Shown: piece by piece, positions 43,685 to 52,088 of the stretch | How positions within the stretch are numbered: position 1 is the first letter of the stretch | Layout of the letters: each line of letters starts with the position of its first letter | Source of the DNA: an uncultured Jannaschia sp. | GTDB taxonomy: Bacteria > Pseudomonadota > Alphaproteobacteria > Rhodobacterales > Rhodobacteraceae | Assembly: GCF_947503795.1 (NCBI RefSeq) | Contig: NZ_CANNEZ010000001.1 | Location: 1,417,001-1,481,000, forward strand | Direction: 5' to 3' | Length of the DNA: 64,000 nt | Made by a program: the position numbers and the translations under genes | Notes under the pieces: generated by a model | The model's input: only the letters and a program-made list of their open reading frames with translations | Database searches by the model: none | Told to the model about the DNA's origin: nothing

Positions 43685-44824
43685 TCAGTCGTAAAGGACC
43701 GAGATCCCGTCGAGGGGGACAGTCGGTGCGCGCCCCAGCACGAGATCGGCCACCACGCGCCCCGTCATCGGGGCCGCGCTGAACCCGACCCAAGGAAAGA
43801 TCGCGAGGAAGAAGCCGGGCACGCCCGGCGCTTCGCCGATGATGGGGCGCCAGTCCGGCGTGCCGTTGACCCAAGCCGTCCAGCTCCGCAGCGCGCGGGC
43901 CTGCCCGAGGACGGGCACCACGTCGGCCGCGATGCCCATGTTCGCCGCGAAATTCGCCGGATCGGTGGCGAGGCCGCCATCGCCGTGCACTCGCGCCGCC
44001 CAGCCGCCCCCGATCACGCAGCCGCCGTTCGGGGCCTGCTTCAGCGACAGCTTTCCGGCCGCGGAATAGACGAGATGCGGGATCAGGGGTGCCACCGGCT
44101 CGGTCACCGTGACCTGCAAGGGGAAGCCGCCCAGATCGATCGGGACCCCGACCATGGCCGCGCAGTCCGCCGCCCGCGCCCCGGCGGCATCGACGACGCG
44201 CGCCGCACGGACCGCGCCGCCCGGCGTGGCCAGCGCGAAGCCCTGTGCGTCCCGTGCGATCCCCGTGACCGTGGTGCGGGTGCGAATGTCGACACCCGCC
44301 GCCACGGCCGCGCGGGCCAGCGCCGGGGTCGCGCGCAGCGGATCGGCCTTGCCCTCGCCCGCGCAGAAGCCGCCGCCGATGGCCGCATCCGACAGGTATG
44401 GTGCGACCGCGCGCAGCTCGTCGCGGCCCAGCACTTCGGTCACGATGCCGACGGACGCCTCGATCCGCGCCTTGGCCGCGATGGCGCGCATCTGCGCGTC
44501 CGTGCGCGCGACCACGACCCCGCCCTTGACGCGGACGTTCAGGTCTTCGCCCACGGCCTCCGACATCTCCTGCCAGAGGTCGATCGACGCCGCGAGGAAT
44601 CGCAGCGTCGGCGCATAGGCCCGCGCCCAGGCCTCGCCGTACTTCACGAATTCCGGGTACTGGATTTGAAGGTGCAGAGACCCGGCATTGGCCCCCGATG
44701 CCTCGGCCCCCAGATCGCCCGCCTCGAGCAGGACGACCGACGCGCCGTCCCGCGCCAGATGCCAGGCCGCCGTCAGCCCGACGAGGCCGCCGCCCACCAC
44801 CGCCACATCATACGCGGCCGTCAC
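43685..44824 (-). CDS. FAD-dependent amine/amino-acid oxidoreductase (DadA/glycine-oxidase type)
   Basis: This 379-residue DAO-family flavoprotein has the dinucleotide motif VAVVGGGLVGLTAAWHLA at the N-terminus, ANAGSLHLQIQYPEF after it, and the C-terminal FPWVGFSAAPMTGRV block that closes the FAD site. It is similar to the beta-subunit-like gene at 52075 (both have NAGSLHxQ). Expected chemistry is oxidation of a secondary or D-amino acid to an imine. It is divergent from the DapA-like gene, only 29 bases apart, and lacks a visible copy of the shared operator. Confidence 0.87.
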   Translation of the reverse strand: MTAAYDVAVVGGGLVGLTAAWHLARDGASVVLLEAGDLGAEASGANAGSLHLQIQYPEFVKYGEAWARAYAPTLRFLAASIDLWQEMSEAVGEDLNVRVKGGVVVARTDAQMRAIAAKARIEASVGIVTEVLGRDELRAVAPYLSDAAIGGGFCAGEGKADPLRATPALARAAVAAGVDIRTRTTVTGIARDAQGFALATPGGAVRAARVVDAAGARAADCAAMVGVPIDLGGFPLQVTVTEPVAPLIPHLVYSAAGKLSLKQAPNGGCVIGGGWAARVHGDGGLATDPANFAANMGIAADVVPVLGQARALRSWTAWVNGTPDWRPIIGEAPGVPGFFLAIFPWVGFSAAPMTGRVVADLVLGRAPTVPLDGISVLYD

Positions 44825-44853
44825 GCCGCCATCACTCCCAGAAGGACCGTGCC

Positions 44854-45810
44854 ATGAGACCCCAATATTCCGGCAGCCATACCGTCACCGTCACGCCCTT
44901 CACACCCGGCGGGGCCGAGATCGACTACGAGGCGTGGGAAGGATTCCTCGAGTGGCAGGTCGAATGCGGCGTGCCGGGGGTCATCATCCTCGGGACGACG
45001 GGTGAGTTCCTGACGATCAGCGACGCCGAGCGCACCGCCTTCGTGCGCCACACGGTGAACTACGTGAACGGGCGCATGGTGGTCTGGGTCGGCACCATGG
45101 ACGCCTACACCCCCAACGCCGTACGCTATTCCAGGGAGGCGGAGGATCTCGGAGCCGACGGCCTGATGATCATCCCGCCCTATTACATCACGCCGACCGA
45201 CGACGAAATCTTCGGGTACTACCGCGCCATCTGTGAGGCGCAGGACCTCCAGATCATGCTCTACAACAACCCGTTCACCTCGAACGTGGACATGTCGGCC
45301 AAGCTGGTCGGACGCCTGGCCAAGAACTTCGAGCAGATCCGTTACATCAAGGAAGCCAGCCAACGCATTGAACGCATTTACGATATCATCGTCGAGAGCG
45401 AGGGCCACATGCACCCCTGGGCCGGTCAGCGCGTGCTCGAAAGCTACAAGATGGGGGCCGAGGGCTACGTGAACCCTTATGGCAACTACATCCCACGCGC
45501 GTCCGTGAAGTTCGTCGAATGGGCCGAACAAGGCCGCTGGGACGATGTGCAGCGCGTGCAGGACGTCATCTCGCAATTCGACACGATCATCGTCGAGGGG
45601 CACCCGCTCTATGGGCACCAATGCTACTCCAAGGCGCTGGCGGCGGCGGCAGGGCATTCCGTGGGCGACGTGCGCGCACCGCTGACCACCTACGAGAGCC
45701 TCGGGGACGAGGGACGCGCGCGGGTCGCGAAGATGGTGCCGCTGATGGCCGAGCTCGACCGCATCGTGGACGAGATCGAGGCCCGTCCGGCGGCGGCCGC
45801 GGCCGAGTAG
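44854..45810 (+). CDS. DapA-family lyase 1
   Basis: This 318-residue TIM-barrel Schiff-base lyase of the dihydrodipicolinate synthase/N-acetylneuraminate lyase family has Lys166 (IRYIKEAS) and Tyr137 (LYNNPFT), plus the GTTGEF carboxylate loop at 47-52. The family covers synthases, aldolases and deaminating dehydratases, including the deaminase of hydroxyproline breakdown. The start at MRPQYSG has AGAAGGAC upstream. Its position beside a FAD imine-forming oxidase supports a deaminase or retro-aldol role over lysine synthesis. Confidence 0.87.
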   Translation: MRPQYSGSHTVTVTPFTPGGAEIDYEAWEGFLEWQVECGVPGVIILGTTGEFLTISDAERTAFVRHTVNYVNGRMVVWVGTMDAYTPNAVRYSREAEDLGADGLMIIPPYYITPTDDEIFGYYRAICEAQDLQIMLYNNPFTSNVDMSAKLVGRLAKNFEQIRYIKEASQRIERIYDIIVESEGHMHPWAGQRVLESYKMGAEGYVNPYGNYIPRASVKFVEWAEQGRWDDVQRVQDVISQFDTIIVEGHPLYGHQCYSKALAAAAGHSVGDVRAPLTTYESLGDEGRARVAKMVPLMAELDRIVDEIEARPAAAAAE

Positions 45811-45812
45811 GC

Positions 45813-46586
45813 TCATCGGATATAGGCCGCGCCGTTGAGGTCGATCGTCGCGCCCGTCAGGTGGCGCGCGCGACCACCGGCAAGGAACACGGCCAGCTCG
45901 GCGATATCCGAGGGCGGCACCCATTCCCCCATCGGCAGGCCCGCCGTCACCGCGGCCGCCCCGCCGGTCTTATCGGCGCTCGCGACCGACATCTGCGTGT
46001 CGACCACGCCGGGCGCGATGACATAGGCGAGGATGCCGCGACCCGCATAGTTGCGCGCGACGGTCTTGGTGGCGGCCGCGATCGCCGCCTTCGACGCGGC
46101 ATAGGCGATGGCGCCGGGGTTCGACGTGCCCCGCGTCGTGACCCAGCTTCCGATGGCGATCACGGCCCCCGTCCGCTCCGCCGCCAGCCAGTCGCGCACC
46201 GCCAGCCGCATCAGCATCGCGGGCGCCTCGACATTGATCGCCATCGAACGCGACCACGCCGTGTCCCAAGCCGCCGCGTCGTCCTCGATCCCGCCCGCCT
46301 GCGCCATGATACCGGCGTTGTTGACCAGCACGTCAACCGGCCCGCCGGCGGCCTCGCACGCCTCCTGCCAGAGCCGTGCCACGGCGTCGCGGTCCGACAG
46401 GTCCGCCTGCACGAGCACCGCCTGCCCCTCCGCCGCATCCGCGACGGCCGCCTCGGCCCCGGCGCGGTCGCCACCATAATGCGCCACGACCCGCGCGCCC
46501 GCGGCGACCATCGCCGTCGCGATGGCCGCGCCGATCCCCTTCGACGCGCCGGTCACGAGGACCGATCTGCCGGCCAGATGGCTCAT
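45813..46586 (-). CDS. SDR-family oxidoreductase
   Basis: This 257-residue short-chain dehydrogenase has TGASKGIG at residues 12-19, NNAG near 93, Ser in AIGSWVTTRG and YAASK (about 168-172). HYGGDRAG after the second strand suggests NADP preference. The C-terminal LTGATIDLNGA is typical of FabG-like members. It overlaps the OYE gene by four bases (two-gene operon) and its stop faces the DapA-like gene two bases away. Confidence 0.88.
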   Translation of the reverse strand: MSHLAGRSVLVTGASKGIGAAIATAMVAAGARVVAHYGGDRAGAEAAVADAAEGQAVLVQADLSDRDAVARLWQEACEAAGGPVDVLVNNAGIMAQAGGIEDDAAAWDTAWSRSMAINVEAPAMLMRLAVRDWLAAERTGAVIAIGSWVTTRGTSNPGAIAYAASKAAIAAATKTVARNYAGRGILAYVIAPGVVDTQMSVASADKTGGAAAVTAGLPMGEWVPPSDIAELAVFLAGGRARHLTGATIDLNGAAYIR

Positions 46587-47689
46587 CGCGCGTCCCGCTT
46601 CACGAAGGGTGTCGATGCGAGCTTGGGGTTGCAGCGCGCATAAGGCGCCGGCATCGCAATTTCGGCGCCCAGCGTCTCGGCCGCCTTCCAGGTCCAGTTC
46701 GGGTCCCAGAGCATGCCCCGCGCCAGCGCTACCATATCCGCCTGCCCGGTCCGCACGATCGTCTCGGCCTGAACCGGGTCGGTGATCTGGCCCACTGCCA
46801 TGGTGGGGATGTCCGCCTCGGCCCGGATCTGGGCCGAGAAGTCGAGCTGGTAGCCGGGGCCGGTCTCGATCTTCTGCGACTGGTCGATGCCGCCCGAGGT
46901 CACGTCGATCATGTCGCAGCCGCGCGCCTTCAGCTCCCGGCAGAAGGCCACGGACCCGTCGATGTCCCAGCCGCCCTCGATCCAGTCCGAGGCCGAAAGG
47001 CGCACCATCACGGGCTTGTCGTCGGGAAAGGCGTCGCGCACCGCGTCGAACACCTCGAGCGGAAAGCGCATCCGGTTCTCCAGCGCGCCGCCATAGGCGT
47101 CGTCCCGGCGGTTGGTCACGGGCGAGAGGAACTGGTGCAGCAGGTATCCGTGGGCGGCGTGAAGCTGCACGGTATCGAAGCCCGCGCGATCCGCCCGCCG
47201 CGCGGCGTCGGCGAAGGCGTTCCGCACGCGGTCCAGATCGTCCGGGCCCATCGCTTCGGGCTCCGGCCAGCCGGGCAGGTACGCGACCGCCGAGGCCGAT
47301 TGCGGCTGCCATGCGCCCTCGCCCTCCAGAAGGCCGCCGCCCTCCCACGGGGGCACCGTATTCCCCTTCCGGCCCGAATGCCCGAGCTGCATGCCCACCC
47401 GGCTGTCGCCCACCGACTTGATGAAGCCGACGATCCGGGCCCAGGCCGCCTCGGTCGTGTCGTCATACATGCCCGTGCAACCCGGCGTGATGCGCCCGTC
47501 GGGCTCGACCCCCGTGGCCTCGGTGAAGATGAGACCCGGTCCCGCCGTGGCGAAGCGACCGAGATTGACGAGATGCCAGTCCTCGGGGACGCCATCCGTC
47601 GCGGAATACTGGCACATCGGGGCGACCGCGATCCGGTTGGGAACGGTCAGGGCGCGCAGCTGGATCGGCGCGAAGAGGTGTGGGGGCAA
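46583..47689 (-). CDS. Old Yellow Enzyme (NADH:flavin oxidoreductase, YqjM type)
   Basis: This 368-residue FMN TIM-barrel ene-reductase has Cys26 in APMCQYSA, the hallmark of thermophilic-like/YqjM OYEs, and the HAAHGYLLHQFLSP motif (His177 and His180 bind substrate). IDVTSGG and ALARGMLWDPNWTWKAA end the barrel. The start is a TTG at 47689 with GGAGG seven bases upstream; no ATG fits. The enzyme reduces activated C=C bonds or works in reverse on amines. It is divergent from the isomerase gene across operator element d. Confidence 0.9.
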   Translation of the reverse strand: MPPHLFAPIQLRALTVPNRIAVAPMCQYSATDGVPEDWHLVNLGRFATAGPGLIFTEATGVEPDGRITPGCTGMYDDTTEAAWARIVGFIKSVGDSRVGMQLGHSGRKGNTVPPWEGGGLLEGEGAWQPQSASAVAYLPGWPEPEAMGPDDLDRVRNAFADAARRADRAGFDTVQLHAAHGYLLHQFLSPVTNRRDDAYGGALENRMRFPLEVFDAVRDAFPDDKPVMVRLSASDWIEGGWDIDGSVAFCRELKARGCDMIDVTSGGIDQSQKIETGPGYQLDFSAQIRAEADIPTMAVGQITDPVQAETIVRTGQADMVALARGMLWDPNWTWKAAETLGAEIAMPAPYARCNPKLASTPFVKRDAR

Positions 47690-47751
47690 GGATGACCTCC
47701 GATGGATACGATTGACGTTGCCCGGCGGCACCCGTGCGGTATAGTAACTTT

Positions 47752-47767
47752 TGTGCGTAAAATGAAC
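47752..47767. promoter_or_regulatory. Island operator element d
   Basis: TGTGCG-TAAAA-TGAAC. It lies 42 bases before the isomerase start (47809) and 63 bases before the divergent OYE start (47689). It shares the upstream run CTTT with element e. Confidence 0.65.
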
Positions 47768-47808
47768 ACGCATGCTAGATTTGGACAAGCGGAAAAGGAA
47801 GACCCTCC

Positions 47809-48654
47809 ATGACCAAGCTCGACGTCGCGGCCAGCACCTTTCCCTTCTTGTATTCCCATGACGGCCTCGATGCACTGAAGCATCTGCACGGCCTCGGCTA
47901 CGACATCTTCGAGCTGATGATCTTTCCGCCGCATTGCTGGCCGGGCGAGTTGAGCGCCGAGCAGCGCCGCGCCTACAAGACCTGGCTCGACGGTGAGGGC
48001 GTGCGGCTGTCGTCCTTCTGCTACCCGCTGCTCGACAACAATCCGAACTCCACCGACAAGCTGATGCGGGACTACACGCTCGACCGCTACAAGGAGGCCG
48101 TGGATTTCGCGGCCGAGCTGTCCTGCCCCTATGTCATCTCGATCCCCGGCCCGGTCGGCACGCTGATCAACCCGCCGAAGGAGTGGATGCTGAACTGGTA
48201 TGTCGAGGCCATGCAGGAGCTGTTGGGCCATATGAAGGGCACGGGTGTCGAACTTCTGCTGGAGAACGTGCCGTTTACCTACCTGCCCTCGGCGCAGGAC
48301 ATGGTCGACACCGCCAAGCTGATCGGCCCCGAGGTCGGCATCAACTACGACGTCTGCAACGGGGCCTTCATCAACGAGGACCCCGCCGCCGCCATCCGCA
48401 TGATGGGCGACATGGTCAAGAACGTGCACATTTCCGACAGCGGCCCGACCGAGTTCAAGCACGACCGGCTGGGCACCGGCATCGTCGAGCCCGGCCCCGC
48501 GGCCGAGGCGCTCCGCGATATCGGCTATACCGGTGTGACCGTGATGGAGATCATCACCGACGCGAACCAGCCCGGCGCCGATCCCGACGGCGACATCAAG
48601 GCGTCCCACGCGATCCTGGCCGAGGCCGGGTGGGAGCCGCTGGCCGCGCGCTAG
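47809..48654 (+). CDS. Sugar-phosphate isomerase/epimerase-family TIM barrel
   Basis: This 281-residue AP-endonuclease-family-2-type barrel belongs to the group of IolE/hydroxypyruvate isomerase/tagatose epimerase enzymes. Visible metal-site residues include Glu in LLLENVPFTY, Asp in INYDVCNGA, His in NVHISDSG and Glu in VMEIITDAN. The substrate cannot be assigned; a keto-enol isomerisation or dehydration of a sugar-like acid is expected. Its stop shares CTAG at 48651-48654 with the convergent SDR gene. Confidence 0.87.
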   Translation: MTKLDVAASTFPFLYSHDGLDALKHLHGLGYDIFELMIFPPHCWPGELSAEQRRAYKTWLDGEGVRLSSFCYPLLDNNPNSTDKLMRDYTLDRYKEAVDFAAELSCPYVISIPGPVGTLINPPKEWMLNWYVEAMQELLGHMKGTGVELLLENVPFTYLPSAQDMVDTAKLIGPEVGINYDVCNGAFINEDPAAAIRMMGDMVKNVHISDSGPTEFKHDRLGTGIVEPGPAAEALRDIGYTGVTVMEIITDANQPGADPDGDIKASHAILAEAGWEPLAAR

Positions 48655-49391
48655 ACCAGCCCCGCCTCGACCGGCAGGACGCAGCCTGTCATCCCGACCG
48701 AGGCGTCCGATGCGAGGAAATGCGCCACCCGCGCGACGTCCCCTTCGGTCGCCATCCGCCCGAGCGCGGTCTCGGCATCGAGCGCGGCCAGCGCCTCGTC
48801 CAAGGTCGGGCCGCCCGTCTCGTGGCGCGCGGCGATCCGGGCGATCAGCGCGTCGGTGGCGATCGGTCCGGGTGCGACGGCATTCACCCGGATGCCCGAT
48901 GGCCCGAGGTCGAGCGCGGCGGACCGGACGATGCCGATGACCGCGTGCTTCGACGCCGTATAAAGCGTCTGCGCGGGGTGCGCGCGGTAGCCGTTGATCG
49001 AGGCCATGGCGACAACGGACGCATGCTCCGAGCGGGCCAGCGCGTCGGCGCATCCCCCGATCGCAGCCGCGACGCCCCAGGTGTTCACGGCCATGACATG
49101 CCGCCATTCCGCGCCATCGATCTCGCGCAGGCCGCGCCAGGGCGGAACGACGCCCGCATTCGCCACGAGGATGTCGAGCCCGCCCAGCCCGTCGGCGATC
49201 CGGGCCATCCCGATGCGCGCATCCTCGCCCGAGAGGTCGAGCGCATGGCCCGGATACCGCCCGTCCGCCCGCTCCAGCGCCTCGGCCAGATCGACGATCG
49301 TGACCTTGGCCCCTGCCGCAGCCAGCCGGTCCGCGATGGCCCGCCCGAGGCCCGCCGCCCCGCCGGTCACGATGGCCCGGCGTCCGTCCAT
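48651..49391 (-). CDS. SDR-family oxidoreductase
   Basis: This 246-residue short-chain dehydrogenase has TGGAAGLG near residue 9, ANAGVVPPWRG near 83, Ser in AMASINGYRAHP and YTASK. IVDLAE after strand two predicts NAD. It begins at MDGRRAIV. It is divergent from the gulonate-dehydrogenase-like gene with element e between them, and it shares its stop tetranucleotide with the isomerase gene. Confidence 0.88.
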   Translation of the reverse strand: MDGRRAIVTGGAAGLGRAIADRLAAAGAKVTIVDLAEALERADGRYPGHALDLSGEDARIGMARIADGLGGLDILVANAGVVPPWRGLREIDGAEWRHVMAVNTWGVAAAIGGCADALARSEHASVVAMASINGYRAHPAQTLYTASKHAVIGIVRSAALDLGPSGIRVNAVAPGPIATDALIARIAARHETGGPTLDEALAALDAETALGRMATEGDVARVAHFLASDASVGMTGCVLPVEAGLV

Positions 49392-49451
49392 GTCTTGTGC
49401 TACGTCCAAACTGGGGCGATCCTTCTTGCGCTCGGAATTCTTTCGTACTTT

Positions 49452-49467
49452 TGTGCGACATGCGAAC
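49452..49467. promoter_or_regulatory. Island operator element e
   Basis: TGTGCG-ACATG-CGAAC. It lies 20 bases before the GTG at 49487 and 61 bases before the divergent SDR start at 49391. Five central bases apart, it is the same as element c. Confidence 0.65.
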
Positions 49468-49486
49468 CATTGCAAGGAAAACAGCC

Positions 49487-50431
49487 GTGGCCCCGACGAT
49501 CACCACGCTTATCCTCGGGGCCGGCGGCATCGGCACGTCGTTTGCCGCGGTGTTCCGGGACGCGGGCGCGACGGTCCACCTGGTGGACCCCGATGCAGGC
49601 GCGCGGGATGTGGCCCTGGGCCGGATCGCCGCCCACGCCGAGGCGATCTCGCTGTCGGGGCAGTCGAGAGGCGGCGCAGGTGCCGTGCATCTTCAGTCCG
49701 ACATGGCGGAGGGGTTGGCCGCCGCCGATCTGGTCCTCGAATGCGGGCCCGAAGACCTTGCGTTCAAGCAAGTGGTCTTTCGCAAGATGCTGGACGGGGC
49801 GCGCGCGGATGCCGTGCTCGCGACCGCCTCCTCGGCGATCCCGATGTCGCGGATCGTGCCCGACACGGCCGATCAGCGCCGGTGCCTCGTGGCGCATCCG
49901 GTCAATCCGCCCGCCGTACTCCGGGTGGTCGAACTCTGCCCCGCGCCCGGCACCGATCCCGCCACGATGACCCGCGCGACCGACCTGCTGACGGCTGTCC
50001 GGTTCGTGCCGGTCGCGATGCAACGCGAGGTCGAGGGCTTCCTCCTCAACCGCCTGCAAAGCGCCGTGCTCCGCGAGGCCTATCGGCTGGTGGACGAAGG
50101 CGTGGCGGATGTGGACGCGCTCGACACCGTGATGCGGCTGGGGCTGGGGCCCCGCTGGGCGCTGTCGGGACCGTTCGAGACCGCCGAGCTGAACACGCCC
50201 GGCGGGATCGCCGCCCATGCCGCGCGGATGGGTCCGGCCTATGCGCGGATCGGGGCCGCGCGGGGCGAGACGGTGGACTGGCACCCTGACCTCGTGGCGC
50301 GCGTCGCGGCCGAGCGCACCGCCCTCCGCGCTGGACAGTCGCGGGGCGCGCGTCGCGCCTGGCGCACCCGCGCCGTCGCACGGTTGGTCGCGGCCCGCGA
50401 CGCGCTGATGGACGATCCCGATGGAGGGTGA
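49487..50431 (+). CDS. 3-hydroxyacyl-CoA/L-gulonate 3-dehydrogenase-family enzyme
   Basis: This 314-residue NAD-binding protein of the 3-hydroxyacyl-CoA dehydrogenase superfamily has the Rossmann motif LILGAGGIGTSFA near residue 8, ATASSAIPMS and HPVNPP with the catalytic His, and the C-terminal EGFLLNRLQSAVLREA. GLGPRWALSGPFETAELN is the pattern of lambda-crystallin/gulonate 3-dehydrogenase and carnitine dehydrogenase rather than fatty-acid enzymes. The start GTG has AAGGAAAAC upstream; the ATG at 49460 falls inside the operator. It overlaps the next gene by 11 bases. Confidence 0.86.
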   Translation: MAPTITTLILGAGGIGTSFAAVFRDAGATVHLVDPDAGARDVALGRIAAHAEAISLSGQSRGGAGAVHLQSDMAEGLAAADLVLECGPEDLAFKQVVFRKMLDGARADAVLATASSAIPMSRIVPDTADQRRCLVAHPVNPPAVLRVVELCPAPGTDPATMTRATDLLTAVRFVPVAMQREVEGFLLNRLQSAVLREAYRLVDEGVADVDALDTVMRLGLGPRWALSGPFETAELNTPGGIAAHAARMGPAYARIGAARGETVDWHPDLVARVAAERTALRAGQSRGARRAWRTRAVARLVAARDALMDDPDGG

Positions 50432-52088
50432 GTTCGTCTTCGAGGGCCGATCCGTGCCCTTCCGCCCCGGCCAGACGCTGGCCGCCGCGCTCACGGCGGC
50501 GGGCGCGCGGGCATTCCGCGAGACGGCGAGCGGCGGCACACGGGGCGTCTTCTGCGGAATGGGCGTCTGCCAGGATTGCCTGCTGAGCGTCGACGGCGCG
50601 CCGAACCATCGGGCCTGCATGACGCCGGCGACGGCGGGGGCCGTGGTCGCGCGCCAACCCGCCCATCCCGCGCTGGACCCGAAGGCGGAGGTTGCGACCC
50701 CGCCCGATGCGCTCATCCTCGCGCCCGACGTGGCGATCCTCGGTGGCGGGGCGGCGGGCCTCTCGGCCGCGATCGCCGCCGCCGAAGCCGGGGCGGACGT
50801 GGTCCTTCTGGACGAGCGGAAGGTCGGCGGCGGGCAGTATTACAAGCAACCCGCCGAGCAGCCGATGCTTGATGCCCAGCAGGCCGAGGGCGCGGCCCTT
50901 CTGCGTGCGGCGTCGCAATCGGGTGCGCGTATCCTCACCGGTGTCGAGACCTGGGGCGCCTTCGATGGCCCCGTTCTGATGGCGCAGGCGGACGGGCGCG
51001 CCGTGATCCTCCGCCCGAAGGCCGTGATCATGGCGACCGGCGCCTATGAACGGCCGATCATGGTGCCGGGCTGGACGCATCCGGGCGTGATGACGACGGG
51101 CGCCGCACAGACGCTCTGGCGCAGCTACCGCGCCCTGCCCGGCGCCCGCGTGCTGGTCTGCGGCTCGGGGCCGCTCAACGTGCAGGTGGCGGTCGAACTG
51201 GCCGAGGGGGGCGCCGATATCGCGGCCGTGGCCGAGACGGCGCCCGCGCCCTGGGCGCGCCCCGGCGCGGCGCTGGCCATGATGCGTGCGGACCCGGCAC
51301 TGGCGCGCAAGGGGCTGGGCCTGATGGCCCGGCTGCGGAAGGCTGGCGCAGCGGTGCGATACGGCACGCGGCTGACGCGGGTCGACGCGGTGGATGGCGG
51401 GCTGCGCGCCACGCTGGCCGAGAAAGGCGGCGGGACGCATCAGGTCGAGGTCGACGCCATCTGCATGAATGACGGCTTCCTGCCGCAAAACGAAGTCCTG
51501 CGCCTTCTCGGGGCCGAGATGCGCTTCGATGCGGCGTACGGACATCTGCGCTGCGCGCGCGGGCCGGACATGGCCACCAGCGTGGCGGGCATCTTCGCTG
51601 CCGGGGATTGCGCCGGTCTGGGCGGTGCCCCCGCCGCGCGGGTCGAGGGCCGGATCGCGGGACGGGCGGCCGCGCGCTTCGCGGGACATGGCGGGGCAGA
51701 CACCACGGGCGCGTCCGAGACCGCCGAACTGGCGAAGCACCGCCGCTTTCAGGACGCGCTCTGGCGGCTCTACGATCCGGGGCCGCAGGCGCTGGACGAC
51801 ATGCCCGGCGAGACGATCATCTGCCGCTGCGAGGAGATCACGCTCGACCGGGCACGCGCCTCGATCGGGACGGATGCGGGCCACGCCGGCACCCTGAAGC
51901 GCGCGACGCGGATCGGGATGGGCCGCTGCCAGGGGCGGTATTGCGGCCCCGTGGCCGCCCGCCTGGTGGCCGAGGCGAACGGCACCCCGCTGGACGACCG
52001 CAGCTTCTATGCACCGCGCGTGCCGGTGAAGCCGGTGGCCATCTCGGCCATCCTCGCGGCCCAAGAGGCGCTGGATGGAGACGCCTGA
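50421..52088 (+). CDS. Fused 2Fe-2S/FAD imino-acid oxidase alpha subunit (HcnAB/OoxA-like)
   Basis: This 555-residue protein joins three parts. Residues 1-85 are a 2Fe-2S ferredoxin domain (Cys45, 50, 53, 66; HcnA-like). Residues about 100-430 are a pyridine-nucleotide-disulfide-type FAD/NAD domain (VAILGGGAAGLSAAIAAAEAG). The C-terminal BFD-like domain has Cys468, 470, 503 and 508. The arrangement matches the alpha and gamma parts of hydrogen-cyanide synthase, octopine/nopaline oxidase and D-hydroxyproline dehydrogenase complexes. It overlaps the catalytic beta-like gene by 14 bases. Its role is electron transfer from an amino- or imino-acid oxidation. Confidence 0.88.
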   Translation: MEGEFVFEGRSVPFRPGQTLAAALTAAGARAFRETASGGTRGVFCGMGVCQDCLLSVDGAPNHRACMTPATAGAVVARQPAHPALDPKAEVATPPDALILAPDVAILGGGAAGLSAAIAAAEAGADVVLLDERKVGGGQYYKQPAEQPMLDAQQAEGAALLRAASQSGARILTGVETWGAFDGPVLMAQADGRAVILRPKAVIMATGAYERPIMVPGWTHPGVMTTGAAQTLWRSYRALPGARVLVCGSGPLNVQVAVELAEGGADIAAVAETAPAPWARPGAALAMMRADPALARKGLGLMARLRKAGAAVRYGTRLTRVDAVDGGLRATLAEKGGGTHQVEVDAICMNDGFLPQNEVLRLLGAEMRFDAAYGHLRCARGPDMATSVAGIFAAGDCAGLGGAPAARVEGRIAGRAAARFAGHGGADTTGASETAELAKHRRFQDALWRLYDPGPQALDDMPGETIICRCEEITLDRARASIGTDAGHAGTLKRATRIGMGRCQGRYCGPVAARLVAEANGTPLDDRSFYAPRVPVKPVAISAILAAQEALDGDA